Under the pieces are notes generated by a model that did not search any database, was not told where the DNA came from, and was given only the letters and a program-made list of their open reading frames with translations. DNA of 64,000 bases from contig WSYH01002479.1 in NCBI GenBank assembly GCA_036426205.1, forward strand, positions 1-64,000. Reading direction: 5' to 3'. Positions 53,401 through 64,000 of the stretch are shown piece after piece. Made by a program: the position numbers and the translations under genes. Position 1 is the stretch's first letter. Every line of letters starts with the position of its first letter. The DNA comes from Ascaphus truei (taxonomy: Eukaryota; Chordata; Amphibia; Anura; Ascaphidae).

Positions 53401-56400
53401 GCCTCCACTCTGACACTTGGGAACCCTGCCGTCAGCCTCTGACATTGGGACCTGCCACTCTTGACTTGGGAACACCTTGCCAGCCCCTCCTGCACCATTG
53501 GAAGATGTCCGGTGCCACCTCTGACATTGGGACCCTGCGCCTTGACATTGGGGACCTCTGCCTGAACTGGCCCGCCTACCTACTCTGAAATTGGGACCCT
53601 GCTATGACATTGTGCCTTCCCCTCTGACATTGGGATCCCTGTCCGCCTCCTCTGACATTGGGGACCCTGCCTCCTTGACATTGGGACCCCTGCCCCTCCT
53701 TCCTGACACCCTGGGCGACCATGACCAACCCTGACATTGGGACACGCAGCCTCCTTTGAAATTGGGAACCGCCGCCACCTCTGAACATCTGTTGAACTGC
53801 CCACCTCGACATTGGGACCCTCGCCTACTCGACATTGGGACCCTGCCCCACACCCTCTCCCGACAGTTTGTGGACCCCCCTTGTCCACGCTTGACATTGG
53901 TGACACCCTTGCCATCATGAAATGGTGATTGCCCTGCCCCCCCTGATATCCTCATGACATTCTTGGACCCTGTCCGAGATCCCTACCTATGACGATGGGG
54001 ACCTTCTGCCCGTTGCTATCCCTCGCGTCACATCTTCCCTTCTCCTTGGACATATTGCATTTCTTCTTTGACATTCTGGTGACCGCCATGCCCGCCCTTC
54101 GACATGGGACTCCTGCCCTCCTCTGCACCATTGGGACTCCCTGCAGCCCTTTCTGAAATTGGGACCCTGCCGATATGCACATTGGCTTTGAACCCTGGCA
54201 GCCTCTGACCCACCTTGGGACCCACTGTTATTTAGCTCTTTTTTTCGGACTTTATTGGCGACCCATTTTGCAGCCTCCCCCCCTTTTGAAATGGGACCCT
54301 GCAGCCTCCCTGACATTGGGACCATGCATCGCTCTGACATGGGGACTTTTTCTTTTTCCCTCCACACTGCCACCTCTGACATTGGACCCTGGCCTCCCTC
54401 TATGCGACACATCGTGAACTCCTGCCACCCTCTGACATGGCCGAGTTTCCATGCTCCCCCATCTGACCATTGGGTTACCCCATATTGCACCACCTCCCCT
54501 GAACCATCTGGGACACTGCCCCCTGCGCCACCCGGAATCATTCGCGGCACCGGCAAACCCTATGACATTGGGACCCCTGCCGCCTCTGACATGGGGACAC
54601 CCATGACCCAGCATTGACATTGGGACCCGACTGCCTCCTGAACCCCATTGGGGACCATGACTCACTCGGAATGGCCGCGTATTCTCATTTTATAAGGCCT
54701 TTATGACACCCTGTGACCCCACCCCCTCCGCCAACCTCATTTTTGACATTGGGAATCCCCGCTTCACCACCCCTCTGATTAATTGGACACCTGCCACCAC
54801 CCTCTGCCAACAGTGGGCATTGGGACCCTTGCCATCCTATGACATTGTTTGTATCACCTTGACCTCCTATGACATTGGGACACTGCCAACATCTGCGACA
54901 TTGTGCACCTGAACGCCCTCCTTTCCCATCCGACCACTTTTTTTTGACCATGCTAGCCCTATGACCGACTCCCCCCGGAATCTTACTTGGGGGGCCAACC
55001 CCTCGCAACCTCTCGACATTGTGCCACCTTGCCCCAAACCTCTGGGACATTGGGACACATGCCGCCTTCTCCCCTTGACATTGGGAACCCTGCGCAAACT
55101 CTATTGACATTGGGAACCCTTGCCGCATTCCGACACATTGTTGACCTGCCTACTTGAAATTGGGGCAAACCACTGCCGCTATGACCAATCCGTGGAGCCC
55201 CCCCTGACGACCTCTGACCCACATTGGGACATTCGAGCACACCATCTGAATCACCCCCCCTTGGGCCCGCACCTGCCACCCCTCTCCCCCGACATTGGGG
55301 ACCCTGCCACCCTGACCCATTGGACCCCTGCCCCCTCCTCTGGACAGTGCGCGAAACTTGCCACCATCGGACATTGGGAACCCTCGCCTTCCTTCTGAAC
55401 ATTGTGGACCTGCCTCCGCCTGACCTTGGGACCCCGCCACCTCCTGCACATTGTAACCCCCTTGCCCGCCCTCTGACATTGGACCCTGCATAATCTGACA
55501 TTGTGACACCCTGCCACTTTCGATTCATTGCCGCGACCCCCCCCCTTGCTAACCTATTGAATTGGTTGACCCTGCCCCCTCCATCGACCATTCTTTTGTG
55601 ACCCCCTTGCCGCCCCCGTCCTCTCCATCTGCACAATTGGGACCTCCTGACCCACCTCTGAAATTGCGCTGGGACACCATGCCTCCTCCTATGACATTGC
55701 GCGCACCATCCCTTTCTCGCCCGCCCACTATGACAATTGCGGGACCACCCTGCCAACATGATTCATTGCCGCTGGACATTTTCCATCCCCCCTTTCTGGC
55801 ACCCTTTTCCCCCACTCTGAAACTTGGGACCCTGAAACTCCTGGACATAGGGCCAACCCCTGCACCCCCGCCACCTCTGCACATCTTTGACCCTTGCACA
55901 CACACTGACATCTCCGTGACCTTGCCACCTATGAAATTGGGACCCTGCCACCTCTGAACATTGGGACTCCCTCGCCAACCCTCTCCGAATTGGGACCCCA
56001 TGCCACCCAACTCATGCGACCTGTTTTGTCGACCCCCTGCCCACCGCCCTCCCCGAGACCATGGGACCCACCGCGCACCTCTTAACATTGGGAACCTGCC
56101 ACCACCTCCCTGACATTGCTGACATTTGCCACCTCTGACCTTTGTTCGACCCTGCCAACCACATTCCCCCTGCCACTTCGGGACCCCCTGTTTCACACCC
56201 CCTCCCATTACATTGGGCAACCCATTCTGCCACCACCCTGGAACCATTGGCGACCATGCCCCTCTGGCCACAATGGGAACCCTGCAAACCTCACTGACCA
56301 TCTGGGACCCTCCTCGCCCACCCTCCTGACCACTTGGACCCTCGCCACCTCTAACATTGGCCGACCCCCTGCCACCTCTGCCCACATGTACCCCGGACCC

Positions 56401-59400
56401 TGCCAACCTCTGCCCCATTCGCGTGAACACCCCCCCCCACATGTCGCCACTGACATACTTGTGACCCCCCCTTGCTACCTCTGACTCGTGTGACCCCTCG
56501 CCCACCCTTCTAACATTTGGGACCGCCACCTCTGCACCCCTAGGACCCCTCCCCGCCACTCTGGGCAATTGGGGACCCCCGGTCGCACCCCCTATCTGAA
56601 CAACTGTGACCCACTTGCCGCCCCCTCTGATCGCCACCTTGCCGCCCCGACCTGCCACCTCTGGACACTCTGGCGACCCCACGCATCCCCTCACTGACCA
56701 CCTTGGGACCCTCCTGCATCCTCCTGACATTGGGACCATGCCCACCTGTTGACTTGGGACCTGGGGGGCCAACCTCTCGACCCCATTGGGCAACCCTGCC
56801 CGTCCCTTGACCAATTGGGACCCTGCCCACTCCTGACCTTGGGGACACTGCACCTCTGAATTGGGACCTGCCACCTCTGAAATGGGAACCTGCCGCCTCT
56901 GACATTGGTGAACCCTGCGGCCTCTCTCGCAACATTGGGACCCCTCTGACACTCGCGACATGTGCACCCCCTCCCAACGCCTGCACATTGGGACCCTGCC
57001 CCGGCCTCTGAACTTGGGATCCACCTGCCCGCCTCCTGACATTGTGACCCCTGCCACCTATGATCATGTGACCAATGCAGCTTCCTATTGACATGGGGAA
57101 CCTGCCAACATCTGGAATTGGACCCTGACACCTCTGATAGTGAGGGACCTGCCGCCTCGTATGACCACGGTGGGAACCTTGCCGTCTGAACTCTGGGCAC
57201 CCCCTCTTTTTGCCCATTCCTTGATAATGGGGCCGCCATGCTCCTCGAAATTGGGACCCTGCCTCCTCGGACAATTGGGAACTGCCATCCTCCCTGACCT
57301 AATTGGCGGACCCATGATCCCTTTTACCCCTCTGACTATTCCCTAGGGACCCTTGCCCCCCTCCTCATGTATGACACCCTTGGCACACCTTCGCAACACC
57401 TTGACTTATTTTTTGTACCTCTGGTCATTCTGGGACCCTGAAATGGCCATTTTTTTCCTCTTACATTGGCATTGTGGATCAGGTGCATCATTTGCCGACA
57501 TTTTTGTGCCATTTCCTCCGCCCTTTACCCTCCCTGCTACATTTCTTTCTGGGACACCACATCTCTGCCGGCCTCTACTTAATTGGGACCCACGCCACCT
57601 CCTGACATTTGGGACAAGGCCACATCCATCCGACTCCAATTTCGGGCCGACCATGTCCATTCCTCTGCACATCCTCTGGTTTCTGGACACACAGGCTTTT
57701 ATCCTAAGGCACCAATTGTGGGAATTCCATGTTTTCCATCCACTCCCCGACCATTGGGTGTCTCCACCCATCTCCTGACCTTAACTATGGAAATGCTCGA
57801 CCCTTCGCTTCCTATACCTGCTGACCTCTTATCCTTCCACTTTGGTTTGACTTCAGCTCCAATAGCCTTGACCGTCGACAGACCTCGGGCTGAGCCTTTG
57901 CTATCTCTGACATTTTCTCCCCCCGCGACTTACCTGTTTATGTAATCTGACATTCGCGACACCCTGCATCCTCTTGACATTGGGACCTTTGCCGCCTCCT
58001 GAAATTCTGTTGACCACTTAGGGCCCTTCTTGACATTGGACATTGCCCATACTCCTCCTTGACATATTTGGCGGCACCCCCCTCGCCCCTCCCCCGGCTC
58101 CCTGAACATCGTTTGCTTTTTCCTCCACTTATCTTTTTGACCAATTTCTTTTGGAATGTGAATTGACATTGGGCAATCTTTTACCTCAAGCCACCTGTTT
58201 TTCTTTTTTTTCCCTATTCCACTTACTGGACATGGGTCAACTTTTCTCCTGCCCACCTACATGAACCACTGGCGCACCACTTTCTTCCCTACCTGCATTA
58301 CCTTCCCCTTGTCACTAGACCTTTTTCACCCCCTCTCTCCCACTCACCTGACCATTGGTGCGGACCTCTGTCCTCCGTCTGTACACAGAGCTTGGACCCC
58401 TGCCACACCTCTCGACCCCGATTGCGGTTACCACTTGCAAATTTCACCTCCCTGAATGAATTGGCCGACTCCGTTTGTCATTCTCCTTCCCTCGTAAATT
58501 CGGCGAAACACTGACACTTTAACTCTGCACAGGCTTTCTCCCCCCGCGCACCTGTGACTCATTCCCTGCACCACATCCTCCCCATTCCTCTGCAACACTC
58601 TTTTTACAACTTTGGTTGACCCATTTGTCAGCATCCCGCCTTTCCATTCGAACATCTTTGTTGAAACCCCTCTCCTCTCTTCCTGCCCGCCACATATGGT
58701 CCTCATTCGACTGTTTCGCCCTCCCGGAATTGGGCACTCATGCCTTTATCTTTTTTCTACCCTTCACTCTTCCCCAGCCATTATCTTGTGATCATCGCTT
58801 TACACATGGGAAACTTCGTGCACCTGCGCCTTTTTCACTTTTTCTTACTCCTCTTTCGACCATCATTTGTCTCGTGACTTTCTGTTGCGTTTCTCCTCCT
58901 TCTCCTACTTTTTTTCCCAACTCAGCTCGACATCTGGGGACCCCCTCCCATGCACCTCCTCTGACAGCTTTTCCTGGTTTTTCCGTGCACCCCTGCCCAC
59001 ATCCCTTCTCGGACAATTGGTTGACTCACCCTTTTGCCCACCTCTGACACCTGTGGGATCCTAATTTGCCTTGCCTCATCAGACATTGGGACCTTGGCCT
59101 CTCCTTCTGACATTGGCCCCTGACTACCCAAACCCACCTCTGACATTTGCGGCACAACCGTGACAGCCTCGGAAACTTTCGTGAACTCTGCCTTTTTCCT
59201 CTGAATGTGGGACACCCTAAGTCCTCTGACAATTGGGATTATTTTTTTTTCTTTCCCCCGCGCACAAACCTGAACACTTGGGACAACATCTGCCACTCTT
59301 CCGACACCCATCGTGGCCCGCCAATTTATCTGCCCACTTCTGACACTCCGCGGACCCCTCGCCAACTCTGACATCTCGGTTACCTTTTTTGCCATTCAGT

Positions 59401-62400
59401 CTGACTAGCTTTTGTGCCGCACATACTCCTTGCTTAATCCCCTTCCCTGCCAGTCGGGACCGTTTTTTTTGCATATGCCCCCCTCCTGATTTCATTCCCT
59501 GGGGATTCTAACACCCTTGCCTACAACTCTGACAATCCTTTGTCGGACCGTAGCGCCAACCCCCCTTTTATTGTACTATTGGCCGACCCCTGCCACACTA
59601 TTCACTCCTCCGCGACCACCACATTTTGCACCCTTTTCCCACTTTTTACTGCACCCCTTTATTGCGCCCGACACCCCCCTGTGCCCATCATTCCTCTGAA
59701 TTGTTCGTTTCCTGACGCCCCTCTGCCACCCTCTGACTATTTGGGACCCCATGCCACACTCTGTTACAGCTCTTGGACCTTCTCGCCACACCCTATGACT
59801 TACTTGGCGGAACCCCTTGCAACCCTCTGCCCACAGTGCCCTGACCGTCTTCCCTACATCTCTCCTCTTCGACATGGAGACCCCCCCCCTGCCCACCCCC
59901 CTCTGACATTCTCTGTCTGACCCTTTGCCGCTCTTTTTGACATTGGGCACACCTGACCGCCCTCTGACACCGCCGGGACACTGCATCGCCGCTGACATTG
60001 GGACCTGGCCCAACTATGACATTGTGACCCGGCTCACCTTATCATCTTTGGGCTCGACATTATGCCACCTTCTAACATGGTGACCCTGCACCCCCTCTAT
60101 CTTATTTTTAGGAATTCCCTTACTCTGTCCCACCCATTCCATGGACATTGGGGACCCTGTCCGCTCCCCCCCCCCCCTGACCAACCCCCTTGCGCTCGCC
60201 CATCCCACCCACATCTCCTCTGCACCCCTTTTTTTAGCCTTATCGTTCTATTGTGTTGAACCATTTTCCTTCCCACTGTCCTGTTTCCCCACCTCTGCAC
60301 TGCTGCCGAACCCCCCTCTGGTTTCCGCGATCACTGACACTTCCGCTGAATACTGCCCGCCTCTTGCCACCATTCGCAGGACCCACACTGACACCTCTGA
60401 CCATCTTGTGAACATGCCCCCCACATCCCCCTTTCTGCCCCATCCACTCCTTGCCTTGACCCTGCGCCCCCTATCGACCCTTTCTGCGGACCCCAGGCCT
60501 TCATTACCTCCCTTCTGACATTGGGACCTTATTTGCAACCTCTGACATTGGGAAGTCTGCCTCGCTGCAATTAGGACCCCTTTTTCCTTGCACCTCTGAC
60601 ATTGGGATTCCTGCCACCTATGACATGGTGACCTCTTTCTTGCCACCTCTACATTGGGGACCTCTGTTTGCCTGCCTCTGACATTAGGACCCTGCCAACT
60701 CTCTGAGACATTGCGGACCCTGTGTCGCACCTCCTGACATTGTGACCCGCCCACAACACCTTGACATTGTGAACCTTGCCACCTTAACATTGGACCATGC
60801 AAACTCTTGACCATTAGGGACCCTGCCACTCTGACATTGCGGACCGGTGACTCTGGGACTATTGTGAACTCCTGCGCCACTTTTGACATTCGTGACCCTT
60901 ATTTTGCCTGCACCAAGGCCTGAACTTGGGGACACTATTGACTCCGCCAACTCTGAACATTGAGACCCCTTGCCGCCTTGCCTCGACATTGTTCTTTGAC
61001 CCTGCACCACGCCTTTGACATGCGGAACCCTATGCCCGCCCTATCCTGACTCGTCGTGTACCCTGCCGCACTTCTGATCCTTGGGACACCTGCACACATT
61101 CCCTTCTGATCTATTGTGTGACTTCCTTGCCACCTCGACACTGGGTATCAACTGTCCGCCCTCTGACCAATTTTTGCCCCTGTGACTGAAACCCATCTGT
61201 AACTAGTGTGACCCTCGCCACTTCCTAAAATGGCCGACCCCTGCCTCATCTGACATTCGATGACCAGGCATGCCCCCATCCGCAGCCATTGTTTCTTTGC
61301 CACATTTGAAGGGACCAACCCCCCTTTCTAAGTGTGAATCGCAATTACTCCCCACGAAATTTTGTCCCGATCCCCTGACCTCCTTTGACCAGCCTGTGAC
61401 ACACTTCCCCCCCCGCTCCCCTCCCCGCCCCTTGCGAGCCCCGACTCTGCGTCGATGCCTTATTTACGGTCCTTCCCTGACGACGCCCCCCCCCCCCTTC
61501 CCGTCCCTCACTTCCTCTTTTCCCCTCTCCTCCCCCCTCCTCGCTGACCATGTGGGACACGCACCTTCTGACATTGGGAACCTGCCACTTAATCAAAATT
61601 GGCGACCCTGCCAGCCTCTGGACATTAGGACACTGCCACCTCCTGACACATGGGACCATGTCTCTATCGACATGTGACCTCATGACTCCTTATGACATTG
61701 ATGACCTCTGCAGCGACACTCGACAATTTGGGACGCTCTGCACCTCTGACATGGCTGACCCCTGCACCTCTGACATTGGGACTTCGCACCTCCCTCCTGA
61801 CATTCGCGACACCTCCTGCCACTCTGACATGCGCCGACATCCCTGCCAACCTCTTACATCTGGGACCCTGACACCACCTCTGAACATTACGCGAAATACT
61901 GCTGACTCACCCCTCATGACTATTCCTCTGCCGGACACCCCATGTAGCCTTGACATTTATGTGACCCTGACAACTCGACATTGTGGCGACCCTGTCCGCT
62001 CGTGAAAATCGCGCGTGACCTCCCCTTGCCACCTATGACCATTGGGACCCTGCCCCTCCTCTGAATTGGACCTGCCTCCTTCGACATTGTTGACCCTGCC
62101 GCCTCTGAAGTGGGACCCCCTGCCAACGACTGATGGACCAGGTTGACCACTTGCCCACCCCCCCCTCTGACAGCATTCGAGGATCCGCCATCACTACTGA
62201 AATTGTGATATCCCTTTGCCTCGCACCTTGACATTGGGCACCCGCCCCCCCTCTCCTTGAAATTGTTGACACACTCGCGCCTCTCGAACATTGGGCGACC
62301 CATCCGCCGCTCCCGCGTTGCCCACAATCTGGGACCGTTGCCACTCTGGACATTGTGCGACTCTGCCCGCTCTCCTCTGAAATGGGCCCTTGCCGAAATT

Positions 62401-63835
62401 TAGCTGGCCCAACAGGTACCTGACATTGGGACACCATGCCACCTCGACCATTGGTGACCATGCCGACCTCTGACATTGGGACCCTGCCGCCTCTGACATT
62501 AGGACCTCCTGCCCACCTATCGACATTGGGTTCCTGCACCTTCTGACTATTTTTAGACATGGGTAACTTCCCTGCACCCACTGATGTGTCCTCTGTGAAA
62601 ATTGTAGAAACCTGCACCTCTGACATTGGGAACCTGTCGCTTGACATGCCTTGTGACACCCCTGCCCCCCCCCACCGTTATGCTCTTCATTCCGCGCGCA
62701 TCGCAACAGTAAGCAGACTTTTTATCTAGTCTTGTTTACCCGATTTGCGGGATCACAACATTGCCCATCCTTGACACTTGTCGACCCCCCCTGCCTGTTT
62801 TCTCTTTTCTGCATTTGTGGGACCCCCCTGCACCTCTTCCCCTCCCTGCTCAGCTTGGGTTACCACGCGCATACACCCCCGTTATTGCATTTTCATGCGG
62901 ATTCCTTCTTTTGCACATCTTGAAATTGATGACAATGCTATCCTCCCATTTGAACACGTGCCAGGCACCCTGCCTCCTCCCTTGAACCGCGGCGCCACCC
63001 CCTGTGCCTACTGACATTTAGCTGTGCACTTCTCACACTGATTTGCTCTAGATTCATTTCTGGGCCGTTACACTCCCTGCCACTTCTGTCATACATGTGG
63101 GACACCTGCACATTATGATAATTGGGTACCCCCGCCCCTTCGCCCTTGACCAGGTTGCTTTTGTGCAACCCTGCCTCCACGACATTTTGAGTGACATGCC
63201 GCCTGCTGACAGGATTGTGGACCCTCTGCCCACCCCTGCAACTGGCCACATTGGGACTTTCCTGCCGCCCTCTGACACTTGGGACACTGCTTCCCTGCTA
63301 TCCTGTGACATTGGTGGGACGCCTGCCGCTCCTGACATTGCGTGATCCTGGACAACTCGACCCTGTGACCCTAGCCTGGCTCAGTCACAGCATAGTTATG
63401 TGACCACTGTGGGAGACCCTGCCACCTCTGACATTTAGACCTTAGCCAACGCTTTCGGACATTGGAACCGCCTCCTCCTTGCATTGTCCCATGTTGTGAC
63501 ACGACAACCATCATAGACACTTGGGACCCTTGCACGCCTCTGCAAGATGGAGACCCGACGAGCCAGCCTATGCTGATAAGCATTGTTGATCCACTGCACC
63601 CCTCTGATTGGGACCTTGCCAACCAGTAATGTGACAACTGTTTAGGACCTTGCACACTCTTGACAGGGGGATCCATGCACACCTCTGACATGAAGTGAAC
63701 GCCTGCCACTTGTGACATTGTGACCCTGCCACCTTGGACAATTGGGACCGGCCACCTCTGGACATTGGGAACCTGCCCACGCTTCTGGAACATTGGGATT
63801 CCTGGCCGTACCTGACATTGTGACCCTTGCCACCT
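50405..63835. repeat. Satellite of about 23-bp units, over 13 kb
   Basis: The unit reads CTCTGACATTGGGACCCTGC plus three bases (period 23 where clean, e.g. 62465-62500). Some 550-600 units are expected. Nearly every unit has an insertion, deletion or substitution, and 57.4-59.5 kb is the most degraded. Minus-strand frames with repeated 'MSE', 'QCQR' and 'GPNVRG' words come from reading the 23-bp unit through three frames in turn and are not genes. Confidence 0.92.
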
Positions 63836-63837
63836 CG

Positions 63838-63882
<45 letters not shown>

Positions 63883-64000
63883 AAAAAACAAACTAAAGCA
63901 CAAGCTCCATAGCACGTAACTGAGTAAATAATAAGGTACATTTATTTAAAAAAATCAGCAACCCATAAGAATGTGCACTCACAAGATTTTAAACAGAACC
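63836..64000. repeat. (AT)n tract and unassigned end
   Basis: An (AT)n run of about 38 bp (63840-63878) ends the satellite. The last 120 bp are AT-rich and look like the edge of another dispersed element (compare the outer arm at 39100). No gene. Confidence 0.7.

Noticed and set aside
50405..63835. Dozens of open frames of 60-500 codons on both strands
   Set aside because: They repeat the same short words in shifting frames and follow the 23-bp satellite period; no domain is visible.
50405..63835. CRISPR-like array
   Set aside because: Units of about 23 bp follow each other without unique spacers, and the setting is eukaryotic.

Overview
The window looks like nuclear DNA of an amphibian, most likely a frog. 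The evidence is the mix of transposable elements: Penelope-like, L1, Tx1-clade and L2-clade LINEs, Tc1/mariner, and a foamy-virus-like endogenous retrovirus. No complete single-copy host gene was found. The species call is inferred from element content, not from a marker gene.

Layout, 1-25.9 kb. Two fold-back repeats (1-157, 204-467) open the window. A Penelope-like element (PLE) follows with an inverted 5' piece (about 1140-2190, minus), a hammerhead-like core (2152-2182) and a forward reverse transcriptase (RT) that starts at about 2204. The PLE RT is cut at 2375 between its palm motifs B and C and resumes at 20400. It then runs to a GIY-YIG endonuclease (21207-21541) and a long tail (to about 22.7 kb). 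The interruption is a minus-strand L1 (ORF2 endonuclease 2376-3620, ORF1 19473-20265). Inside the L1 lies a 14.7-kb endogenous foamy-like provirus on the minus strand (3629-18340). It has two 739-bp LTRs that differ at 7 positions by my count, a tRNA-Lys-like primer site, gag, pol, env, a 3' accessory region and a polypurine tract. The provirus itself carries an L2 LINE (8089 to about 11650) and a 782-bp solo LTR with 4-bp target duplications (15071-15852). It is therefore a nested stack of four or five insertions. Its pol has lost protease and the front of RT, so gag now reads in frame into RT. Most remaining damage is point nonsense.

Layout, 25.9-49 kb. From 25875 to about 38870 the sequence repeats 10517-24850 in direct orientation, but with dense single-base insertions and deletions. 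One 1.6-kb segment (23176-24732) is absent from this second block. It reads like unpolished long-read sequence of the other haplotype or a false duplication, not like aged DNA. Beyond it come a fold-back element (39.0-39.8 kb), a full-length Tx1-clade LINE with about 22-bp target duplications and a poly-A tail (40.6-46.5 kb), a Tc1 half (46.9-47.5 kb), a second hammerhead-like motif and C-rich minisatellites.

Layout, 50.4-64 kb. A noisy satellite of about 23-bp units fills some 13 kb and ends in an (AT)n run. The many long open frames there are by-products of the repeat.

Nothing here works as an operon or pathway. The window is best read as a layered record of retroelement and retrovirus invasion, with a probable assembly fault in its second half.
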